This document shows, piece by piece, positions 8,777-16,784 of a DNA stretch of 35,711 bases. Numbering within the stretch: position 1 is the stretch's first letter; every line of letters starts with the position of its first letter. The notes under the pieces are model-generated. The model saw only the letters and a list, made by a program, of their open reading frames with translations. It was not told the DNA's origin and ran no database searches. A program made the position numbers and the translations under genes. Origin of the DNA: Accumulibacter sp. (GTDB lineage Bacteria; Pseudomonadota; Gammaproteobacteria; Burkholderiales; Rhodocyclaceae); assembly GCA_031290495.1 (NCBI GenBank), contig JAITNL010000124.1, forward strand, positions 1-35,711. Direction: 5' to 3'.

Positions 8777-9793
8777 TTAAAGCGACTTGTAACAGTTGTT
8801 CCCCAACCACGTATTCCAAGTGGTTCCGCCGATACCCAGACTGGCAAGGAACGCGGTCGCGTCGGCTTGCGCCGTCGCGTCCTTGACGTTCAGTGCAACG
8901 TAAGCCTGTGTCGTTTCGTAGTCAGGAAACAACACATATTGATCCAACTGGAACTTCGCATCCGCCCACACGGGACAAACCTGCGCATACGAGACAAACC
9001 CCGCCGTTGCCATATCGCCGGCAATCGCCTGGAGCGTGTAGTCGATGTTGCTGTACGTACATATCCATTCGGTGCCGCTCACGAGGCTGGAGCAGCTGCT
9101 GGTAACGTTGCTTCCCGCATCGAACACATTGGCGGCATTCCACAAATTCATGTTGTTCGGATAATTAGTTGGATCGATTCCGAGAATCCAGGAAGCGGCC
9201 ACGCCATAGGGAGCGAGCTTCGGATCGCCGATAGCCAGGTAATCCACGGACGGTTCATCCCGTGGCCGGTTAAGCGCAACATAGTTATTGATTGGCGGAA
9301 GACTGGAATCTGAACTTTCGGCGGAGGCTCCCAAACCCGCCGCCAGCCCCGTGGTCAGATAGTTTACCGCCCGATAGTTGCCGGTAGTCGCCGCATACGC
9401 GGCGGGAGACAACAGGAACGTGGGGATTCCGTGGGCATAGTTGTACGGTCCCGACGCTACCAAAGCCGGGTAGTACAGACTGATGTCTGCCGGCCGCTCA
9501 ATGTCCGCCGAGAAAAACAGCGCGTACTGCGGCGCGTTGTCCGGCACGATTGCGTTGTACAGGTTGCCGGACGAATCGTGACAGACCGTGATCTGGTAAT
9601 TCTGGCTGTCGGCGTAGGCGGTCGCGAGCGATAGCGCCGGCTCGTAGAAATTCGACGCTACAGCCCAAGTAAAGGCCACAGAACCGGATGTGCCGACTGT
9701 GCTGCAAGTCGGGGCGGCGTAAGCCTGCATGACGGCCATCGAAATGGCAGTCACGCCGATCATACGGTTTAGAGAATAAAAACGTGATTTCAT
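8777..9793 (-). CDS. Secreted ModA-like periplasmic substrate-binding protein
   Basis: Signal peptide ...MIGVTAISMAVMQAYAAP; FTWAVASNFYEPALSLATAY, VCHDSSGNLYNAIVPDNAPQYALFFSADIERP match the ModA pattern (AAxNF..., SSGxLYxQI, FLSADxxRP). Confidence 0.75.
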   Translation of the reverse strand: MKSRFYSLNRMIGVTAISMAVMQAYAAPTCSTVGTSGSVAFTWAVASNFYEPALSLATAYADSQNYQITVCHDSSGNLYNAIVPDNAPQYALFFSADIERPADISLYYPALVASGPYNYAHGIPTFLLSPAAYAATTGNYRAVNYLTTGLAAGLGASAESSDSSLPPINNYVALNRPRDEPSVDYLAIGDPKLAPYGVAASWILGIDPTNYPNNMNLWNAANVFDAGSNVTSSCSSLVSGTEWICTYSNIDYTLQAIAGDMATAGFVSYAQVCPVWADAKFQLDQYVLFPDYETTQAYVALNVKDATAQADATAFLASLGIGGTTWNTWLGNNCYKSL

Positions 9794-9834
9794 ACAATGT
9801 ACTCCTGTGAATGGTAAAAAAAAGTGTTACTTCC

Positions 9835-9878
9835 TGTGTTACCTCTGTGTTACCTCTGTGTTGCCTCTGCGTTGCCTT
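9835..9878. repeat. Four tandem ~11-bp repeats (tgtgttRcctc) between tpsA and the ModA-like gene
   Basis: tgtgttacctc tgtgttacctc tgtgttgcctc tgcgttgcctt. Confidence 0.85.
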
Positions 9879-9914
9879 GTACTGCCTGTGCTGCTCGTGC
9901 TGTTCATGCACGGG

Positions 9915-12900
9915 TTACTTCTTTTCCTCTTGGTCGTTAAATTGATAAGTCTTGCCATCCGCATTGATGCCGCTGACATCGGCGGCATACTCGGAAACGG
10001 AGAAACTGATGCTCTGGTCAAGCGCGCTGGCAGCAGGCGACGTGTCCAAAGAAGCCACGGCCAGAACAAGTTTTGGCGCGTCTCCCTGAACCTGCCCGGC
10101 CTGGTTTCCAGTGACGGCAACGGCGTCGGCCTCGAACGCTTTTTCTTTTGCAACAGCGTCAGCGGCAGCAGCGGCTTCAGCAGCGGCTTCAGCAGCGGCG
10201 GCAGCGGCGGCTTCAGCTTCGGCGGCAGCGGCGGCTTCAGCAGCGGCGGCAGCGGCAGCGGCGGCTTCAGCAGCGGCGGCGGCAGCAGCGGCGTTGCGAC
10301 CGGCAATAACCTCGCCGATGGTGCCGTTGGCATAATATTGCGCATCGCCGATTTGATCGCCCGTCAAAGCCGTGATGCCAGAAGCCACGGTATCTGTGTT
10401 GACTTGATACGTATCCCCTATGCCAGTAGAGGCGATAAAGACGCCTCTACTGTTCAGATCGCCGTTGTAATAGACATTCGACACGTTGCCTTCATAGAAA
10501 TGGTAGATTACGCCTTCGAGCGGGTTGTTATTCACCATGCCAATAAGCCCCCCCGCACCGTACAATTCATTGTCAACAGCCGTCGCCGCGCCTGTGGCGT
10601 AGGCATCGCTGAGATCTGACATGACCATACTCCCGATCAGACCGCCTACGTGGCTGTGTCCGTGAACATTGCCAGTGGCATGTACGTCGGAAATGGAGAT
10701 ACCGACCGCACTGCCAATCAGTCCGCCTACGCTATCGGTGTAGAGATCGCCGATACTCGCTACCCATACATCGCCTGTTGCATAGGCGTCCGTCAAGGTA
10801 GCGGTTGAAGTTCTCGAGACATCGGCGCCGCCGATCAGACCGCCAACACGACTGCCGCCGCCATTGGCGGTGACATCCCCGGTTGCGAAGACATGACTGA
10901 TCGTGGCGTTGCCAGTGAGGTGGGACGAAGCAACGGTGCCAACGGCGCCGATCAACCCGCCCAGATAGGCGGTCGAATAACTCGAAACGGCCTTATAGAT
11001 TGACGTGACATCGCCTGTGGCATAGGCATTTTCAAGCGTGAGGCCCGTACCATAAATCCGCCCAACCAAGCCGCCCAACAGTGACCCGCCCGTAACGTTT
11101 CCTGTTGCAAACACGTTGGTCAGCTCGTTAGCGGCTCCGGACGAATAGGTTCCGATCAGCCCGCCCATCTCCACTGTTAAATGCATGTCAGGGGGATCGG
11201 TAATATCATCGCTATAGCTGGCCGAAACATTCCCGGTGGCATAAGAGTTGGTAACGGTTCCGCTGACAATTCCAGCCAGACCGCCGAGGCCGGTAGTCGT
11301 GGTTCCAGCGTTTGTTCTGACGTAATCCACATCGCCTGTTGCGTGGGAATTGCTGATCGTTCCAACGACCGAGTTCGCAAGTCCGCCGCCCTTTCCTGCG
11401 ATATTCACATCCGAATACGATGAATCGATCTTACTCGTCGTACCTGTCAAAGAGCCAACCACACCGCCTACCGCTCCTCCGGAAACAATGCTGCCCGTGC
11501 TGTAAAGATTGCTCAACGTCGTGTTAGCGCCGGTTCCCATGAAAGCCCCACCAGGATTACTCAGTAAGTTGAAATTGATATCCACCAAACCAAGATCGCG
11601 TAATATAGCCCCCGTGGTAGAGCGTGTAATCAAACCTGCGGCTTGCGTCTTCAAATAAGAGACCGAAGTACTCGTCGTGTTGATCGTCAGATTACTGATC
11701 TTGTGTCCTAAACCCGCCAGCGTAGCGTTGAAGGTATAAACGGGAGCTTCGATGCAAGTCGTGCCAGCGGCGTTCAAATCGTCTGCAAAGGCGTAATACC
11801 CGGTTACGGTCTGTAATGATCCTGCATCGGTCGTGGAATTTACGCCGTCCAGCGCGTCGAACTGTTCCATGCTGTAGATCAATTTATAGGTATTACCGTT
11901 GATGATGAGCGCGTCGCCCTTCTGACTCGCCTCACTCCCAACCGTCCCCGTCTCCACACCGCCTTCAAACGAGATGCTGCCATATACGCCGCCGCTGGTA
12001 TCTGTTTTGGCCTGCGGGCCTTCTCCGGCATAGTTGCCGTCCTGGTCAAAAACCGGGCCGTTGATGGCATTGCCGTCGGCATCGGTTTCCACGCCGCTGT
12101 AGCTCGCCTTGGTGCGGATGTGGTAGTCGCCGCCATAGCTCATCGTCAGCGCGGCATGGGTCAGGGTGACGGCGTTGTTGATGTTGATGTCATTCCCGGC
12201 GTCGAGCGTCAGACCGGCCTTGACGCCTGGTGTGCCACTGTCATAGCCGCTGTAGCTCGCGTTGATCTTCGCGTTGATGTTGATGTCATTGACCGCGTTG
12301 AGGGTCAGGGTGGTGGGAGCGTTCCAGCTGACGTCGGCATTGACGTTGATGTCTCCAAATCCCGTCTGGGTGCCTTTAAGCCCGCTGGCGGCGTCCGCCG
12401 TTTCAATGGTGACGTTATTACCCGCCAGCAACGCGCTCAGTGTTGCCGCCGTCATATCTCCGTTGGCCGCGATGGTGAAATAATATGGATCGATCAGCCA
12501 CGTCCCGGTTTTGCCATTCGCCGCCAGTGTTGTAATAAACGCGGTATCCGCGATCTTCACCGTATCGCCACTGGTTTCGATAAAGCCGCCGTCGCCGCCG
12601 TTGGGGGCAGAAGCGTCCAATGTGCCGTCGATATTGGCCGTACCGCCGTGGGCGTAAATCTCGATATTGCCTTTCAAATCGCCGATGCTTTGCGCGCGAA
12701 CGATGCCATCGTTATTGACCTGCGCGCCCAGCAGTTCGTCGGCCGCCAGCGCCGTCAGGATGACCGTCCCGCCGTCGGCGACGATCGCCTGTCTGTTTTC
12801 GACCAGCGCGTCGAGCGCGCCCTGTTCCAGCGTCACCGAGAGCAGCGCGTCGCCGTTGAAGTTGAGCGCGATTTTGTCGCCGGCGGCCAGCGCGACCGTG

Positions 12901-13466
12901 CCCAGCGTGGCGACGATCTCGCCCTGGTTGGAAACCCGGCTGCCCAGCAGCGCGATGTAGCCGCCGTTCAGCGTTCCTTCGTTGATCACCGCGCCGTTGC
13001 CGCTGCCTTGAAAGACGTAATTGCCCGCTTCAAAATCGGCGTCGCTGATATTGCGCGTACTGGCGACCAACCCGCCGACGTTGACACGACTGCCCTTGCC
13101 AAACAGGACGCCGTTGGAGTTGATGAGAAAGACATTCCCGTTGGCGTTGAGCGCGCCGTCGATCACGCTGCGCTCGTTGCCGATGACGCGGTTGAGCGTT
13201 ACGGAAGAGGCCGACGGTTGGTTGAAATTGACCGTTTCTGGCGCGGCAATGGAAAAACCTTGCCAGTTGATGGCGGCTTTGTTGGTGCTCTGGTTGATGT
13301 TGGTGACGCTGCCGGATTGAACGATGGCGGCGTTGCCGTGGGTAACGACGCCGCCCGTCGGCGCGGCCATCAGCGTCGCGGGAAAGGCCAGGCAGATGCT
13401 GACAACAATCGGCTTGGCGGAGAAAAGGAAACGGGTCTTTTGCGTTTGAGTCGAGGTCTTGCTCAT
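9915..13466 (-). CDS. TpsA: filamentous haemagglutinin N-terminal domain exoprotein with GLUG repeats and Ala/Glu-rich C-terminal tract
   Basis: Extended signal peptide; TPS domain (GNAAIVQSGSVTNINQSTNKAAINWQGFSI...VFLINSNGVLFGKGSRVNVGGLVAST); repeated GGLIG.....ATGDV (GLUG) motifs. Confidence 0.92.
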   Translation of the reverse strand: MSKTSTQTQKTRFLFSAKPIVVSICLAFPATLMAAPTGGVVTHGNAAIVQSGSVTNINQSTNKAAINWQGFSIAAPETVNFNQPSASSVTLNRVIGNERSVIDGALNANGNVFLINSNGVLFGKGSRVNVGGLVASTRNISDADFEAGNYVFQGSGNGAVINEGTLNGGYIALLGSRVSNQGEIVATLGTVALAAGDKIALNFNGDALLSVTLEQGALDALVENRQAIVADGGTVILTALAADELLGAQVNNDGIVRAQSIGDLKGNIEIYAHGGTANIDGTLDASAPNGGDGGFIETSGDTVKIADTAFITTLAANGKTGTWLIDPYYFTIAANGDMTAATLSALLAGNNVTIETADAASGLKGTQTGFGDINVNADVSWNAPTTLTLNAVNDININAKINASYSGYDSGTPGVKAGLTLDAGNDININNAVTLTHAALTMSYGGDYHIRTKASYSGVETDADGNAINGPVFDQDGNYAGEGPQAKTDTSGGVYGSISFEGGVETGTVGSEASQKGDALIINGNTYKLIYSMEQFDALDGVNSTTDAGSLQTVTGYYAFADDLNAAGTTCIEAPVYTFNATLAGLGHKISNLTINTTSTSVSYLKTQAAGLITRSTTGAILRDLGLVDINFNLLSNPGGAFMGTGANTTLSNLYSTGSIVSGGAVGGVVGSLTGTTSKIDSSYSDVNIAGKGGGLANSVVGTISNSHATGDVDYVRTNAGTTTTGLGGLAGIVSGTVTNSYATGNVSASYSDDITDPPDMHLTVEMGGLIGTYSSGAANELTNVFATGNVTGGSLLGGLVGRIYGTGLTLENAYATGDVTSIYKAVSSYSTAYLGGLIGAVGTVASSHLTGNATISHVFATGDVTANGGGSRVGGLIGGADVSRTSTATLTDAYATGDVWVASIGDLYTDSVGGLIGSAVGISISDVHATGNVHGHSHVGGLIGSMVMSDLSDAYATGAATAVDNELYGAGGLIGMVNNNPLEGVIYHFYEGNVSNVYYNGDLNSRGVFIASTGIGDTYQVNTDTVASGITALTGDQIGDAQYYANGTIGEVIAGRNAAAAAAAAEAAAAAAAAAEAAAAAEAEAAAAAAAEAAAEAAAAADAVAKEKAFEADAVAVTGNQAGQVQGDAPKLVLAVASLDTSPAASALDQSISFSVSEYAADVSGINADGKTYQFNDQEEKK
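10158..10296 (-). repeat. Low-complexity GCN/GAA-rich tract encoding poly-Ala with Glu spacers in the TpsA C-terminus
   Basis: AAAAAAAAEAAAAAAAAAEAAAAAEAEAAAAAAAEAAAEAAAAADAVAKEKAFEADA. Confidence 0.9.
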
Positions 13467-13629
13467 GGTAAATCTCCTTGATTTTCAGTCTTTGGTAAAA
13501 CAGGGTTGGGTTGTTGCGGTGAAACGATGCTGCGGTTGTTGCTGGCCGGTGCTGGCTGTTTTTATCCGGAATCGTCAGGCATGGCCGGTCTCCTTCGGGG
13601 TGGGGCGCGATTCATCGCGCCATGTCTGC

Positions 13630-13645
13630 CCTGTCTGCCGACAGG
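13630..13645. repeat. Palindromic motif CCTGTCTGCCGACAGG; also at 4073-4088 in reverse complement
   Basis: 4073-4088 reads cctgtcggcagacagg, the exact reverse complement. Confidence 0.7.
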
Positions 13646-13863
13646 CATGTCAAAAAACACGGTAAAACCCGCGGCGCGCGCGCGGAACATCCGGCCCATG
13701 GCGTGATAAATCGCGCGCCCTACGGTTTTACGGACGTGGAAATCGCGGGGACAGCCCCGCGCGCGCGCTCCGGACAACCACGAATGGCCACATTCAGCGG
13801 CGTCGTTTCCTTCGCGAATTGAATGTCGTCGATACATTTTTTCGCCACCGTGAATGAAACAAA

Positions 13864-13893
13864 AAAGCCCGCTCCCCCAACGGGGAACGGGCT
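13864..13893 (-). terminator. Rho-independent terminator-like hairpin upstream of tpsA
   Basis: On minus AAGCCCGTTCCCC-GTT-GGGGGAGCGGGCTT followed by TTTTTTGTTTC. Confidence 0.75.
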
Positions 13894-13936
13894 TCGGAAA
13901 ATCAGGCTCTTTGCTGGAAGCAAAGAGCGTCAGCAG

Positions 13937-13960
13937 TGAGTGAGTGAGTGAGTGAGTGAG
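13937..13960. repeat. Tetranucleotide simple sequence repeat (TGAG)6
   Basis: Six uninterrupted tgag units; on minus (CTCA)6 inside a short ORF (HSLTHSLT). Confidence 0.95.
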
Positions 13961-14741
13961 CAAAAACCGTGCCAGTAGCTTTCATGGACGACGCCAACCG
14001 CCCTGCCCTGCCGGATAAGCCGCTCGAAAGATGACGCGCCGTTGTTTTCATTTTCATGAACGTCTCTTGAAATTTGGATTCAACGCGATACAACAATAAC
14101 CCCTCCCAAAACAAGGAACAGGGCGATCCAACCGGGACCGCCGACACACCGCCAGCAACGAAACAACGCCCCTCAAAATAATTCAACGCAAGCCACAAGC
14201 CCACACCCGCCTCGCCTTCACGCCAGTTTATGGTGAAAATACCGCGAAATAAATCTATAACAATCACGAAACAATTTTGGATGCTAATTTTATCTTTTCG
14301 GGTTGTCAAACTTTTTTGTCAAACTTTTTTTACCCCCCACCACGACGATTTTCCCCATAAGCGCAACCGTCCCCGACCGCCAGTGGCCGTCCTGGGCAGG
14401 CACAGGGGACTGCCCCCACGCAGCCCGCACAGGTTTGGGTTCGCTTTGCTCACTCCGCCCCATGCGGGCCGAAAACCTCGATTCCCGCTTGCGCTGGAAT
14501 GACGGGGCAGAGGAAAGGTACGGCGCCGCCGTGTTGAAGGCGCGTAAAATTCTGCGGCGCGTACCGCTTTCTCCTGTCTTGATTTCCAGTTTGCGGCGTT
14601 CGCTCCAAGCGCTGAACGCGGCTTCAAAGATGTTCTCGCTGGCTGGCTGACGGCGGACGTTTCCGTTGCGATACGCGCATGGTTGGAGCCCTGTGTGCCT
14701 GAAGGTAACTTGAAATACCTTGGATGATTGGAGTTTTCAGG

Positions 14742-15239
14742 ATGAAATTCCTGTTTCATGTATTGGCGTTTTTCTGCTGCCTCTCAGCTCATGCCGCGAT
14801 CGTTTCCGGCACGGTGATCCGCGTGGCTGACGGCGACACGCTGACGCTGGCGAGCCAGAATCGCCGCGTCAAAATCAGGTTGGCGGGAATCGACGCGCCG
14901 GAAAAAGCGCAGCCGCACGGCGAGGCGTCAAAACAGGCGCTGGCGCGCGCCGTGCTGCAAAAGCGCGTCGTGCTCAAAACGACCGCCATCGACCGCTATG
15001 GGCGCACGGTGGCTTACGTGCAATGCAACGGGGTCTCCGTCAATCTGGAGCAAATCAGGAACGGCCATGCCTGGGCGTATCGCGGCTATACCAAAGACCA
15101 TCGCTATTTCGTCGCGCAAGCAGAGGCCAGAGCGAAAAGGATTGGCCTATGGAGAGAAACCAATCCAACGCCGCCGTGGGAATTTCGCCGAACCCACCCC
15201 GCGTCCTTTACAGGAAAGAAGAACGCGCGCATCAGATAA
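14742..15239 (+). CDS. Secreted thermonuclease (staphylococcal nuclease homologue)
   Basis: Signal peptide then VIRVADGDTLTLASQNRRVKIRLAGIDAPEKAQPHGEASKQAL...DRYGRTVAYVQCNG...VNLEQIRNGHAWAYRGYTKDHRYFVAQAEARAKRIGLW. Confidence 0.95.
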   Translation: MKFLFHVLAFFCCLSAHAAIVSGTVIRVADGDTLTLASQNRRVKIRLAGIDAPEKAQPHGEASKQALARAVLQKRVVLKTTAIDRYGRTVAYVQCNGVSVNLEQIRNGHAWAYRGYTKDHRYFVAQAEARAKRIGLWRETNPTPPWEFRRTHPASFTGKKNARIR

Positions 15240-15330
15240 GCAACGTGTGCTCATCGCGAAACCTGACGCGCGCGCGAAAACATCAGTCCCAGGGAGCGGT
15301 AAATCGCGCCGCCGCACCACCTGTTTTTAC

Positions 15331-15413
15331 CCGTCATTCCCACGCCAGCATGAATCCAGGTTTTCAGTGTTCCCAGACGACTGCATGGATTTCCGCTTGC
15401 GCGGGAATGACGG
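15331..15413. repeat. 83-bp MITE-like element with ~29-bp terminal inverted repeats
   Basis: ccgtcattcccacgccagcatgaatcca ... tggatttccgcttgcgcgggaatgacgg. Confidence 0.75.
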
Positions 15414-15574
15414 AGTATGGGAAAGGCGCGGCGCTGTAATCATGACCACCTGACAGGTCGCGCGCTGCTCAACCGGACAGACTGAAAACTCACAACACGC
15501 TGGCACGGCATCGCTGCCCGGATGCGTCTGAATTTCAGCCAACGAATCCCCGCGAAAGCGCAAGCCGGAACGGT

Positions 15575-15802
15575 TCAGCTGGCCGATTTTGCCGTGGAAG
15601 CGCGCTTGGCGCGCAGTCCGTGCGACAAAAGCAGCGCCCAGATAATCATGCCGAGCGGTAACACGGCTCCCAGGCCAAAAAGAACGATTTTTGTTGAACG
15701 CCCCCACTTGGTACGCGCGGAAAACAGCGCGCCCTGGGTTTGAGTCAGTTTTTTTCCCCAATTTTTGCAGCCGCGCAACTGGGAGGCGGCAATCGTTTTC
15801 AT
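15575..15802 (-). CDS. Small single-TM hypothetical protein (75 aa)
   Basis: MKTIAASQLRGCKNWGKKLTQTQGALFSARTKWGRSTKIVLFGLGAVLPLGMIIWALLLSHGLRAKRASTAKSAS; AAAGGA upstream. Confidence 0.5.
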   Translation of the reverse strand: MKTIAASQLRGCKNWGKKLTQTQGALFSARTKWGRSTKIVLFGLGAVLPLGMIIWALLLSHGLRAKRASTAKSAS

Positions 15803-15924
15803 TGCGGTACGTCCTTTCTTACACGCTTCCATTATCACGCAGTGTCGATGCGGAGTGTTGAAAAAAAGCAACAAAAATGAGCCGAAGTGTTGTAAATCCG
15901 CAACAGGACGCGCCGCTTTGCTGC

Positions 15925-16200
15925 TCAGACCGTTGTCCGCGCGATGAAGGCTGGATCTTCCTCGCGCGTGGGGACGGTAAATTGGGCGTTGAACTCCGGC
16001 AGCCGGGTCTGACGAAGGCAGCGGTTCGCTTCTGCCCGTCCGGCAATCTCAGCTGACGCCCATCCATTCGCCGCCGGTCTTGAGGCGTGGCGAACGTCCC
16101 CGCTCCGGGGGCAGGCGAGGATCGTTTCAATGCCCAGCCGTTTCATCGCGGCGCTAAACTGAAAATGTCGTTCGCGCGCGTCAAGCTCAAGATTTCCGGT
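15925..16200 (-). pseudogene. Degenerate integrase-core (rve) transposase C-terminal fragment, ISNCY-annotated type
   Basis: Fragments RERHFQFSAAMKRLGIETI, then GAGTFATPQDRR in another frame, then ANRCLRQTRLPEFNAQFTVPTREEDPAFI, following the ...ALGIEHIPAYSPxARGRSERTFxTLQDRL...NRYLREVYLPxHNARF order of this transposase family. Confidence 0.6.
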
Positions 16201-16301
16201 ATATCGCCGTAATCGACGTTGAGCTTCCGTGATCGGACGGCGCATCCGCGGCGGGATTTGTCCTCGCCGTCCCATTCGTTCATTGCATTGAGGTAAAAAT
16301 C

Positions 16302-16727
16302 ATGAAAACACGTACTGTTTCCGTTTCCGCGCTCTTGTTCCTGTCCGCGCTGTATGCGCCGCTGGCGGCGGCGCAGGCCAACCCCTGGACAAAAACCCAA
16401 CTGGCGCCAACCATCTACTCGGCAGGAACGGATAATTCCAATTTCTTCTCGCCGAGCGGAATGTTGAACTCGAACACGGTCAATGGCGTGTCCTGGAACA
16501 TCGGGCTGTATTCCAACGGCGCGGCGAGCCAAGATATTAAATTGTGTTACAAGCCACCTGTCGGCGCTGAAATTTGCCTCGACAACATTGCCCGTCCGAC
16601 GGGTAATACCACTTCCTTCAATGGGCTGGGCGTCAAAGGGACGTTTCGCATCACCTACAGGTTGACTGGAGGCAACTATCCGGTCACTCCGACGTTTTCC
16701 AACACGCTGACCGTGGGCTGGCAATAA
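16302..16727 (+). CDS. Secreted FlhE-like small protein
   Basis: Signal peptide ending AAAQA; VNGVSWNIGLYSNGAASQDIKLCYKPPVGAEICLDNIARPTGNTTSFNGLGVKGTFRITYRLTG resembles the FlhE pattern (VxxVxWrY....RVRLCS..RCvdl..). Confidence 0.5.
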   Translation: MKTRTVSVSALLFLSALYAPLAAAQANPWTKTQLAPTIYSAGTDNSNFFSPSGMLNSNTVNGVSWNIGLYSNGAASQDIKLCYKPPVGAEICLDNIARPTGNTTSFNGLGVKGTFRITYRLTGGNYPVTPTFSNTLTVGWQ

Positions 16728-16784
16728 CCTGACGCCACGCTCCAATTCAGGGATATGGGGCGTGGCTTCCACGAAAGGATCGTC

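Noticed and set aside
10111-10335. Plus-strand poly-Ala/Ser ORF
   Set aside because: Antisense of the TpsA Ala/Glu tract; low complexity.
12120-13481. 453-aa plus-strand ORF opposite tpsA
   Set aside because: Antisense shadow of the TPS domain coding sequence.
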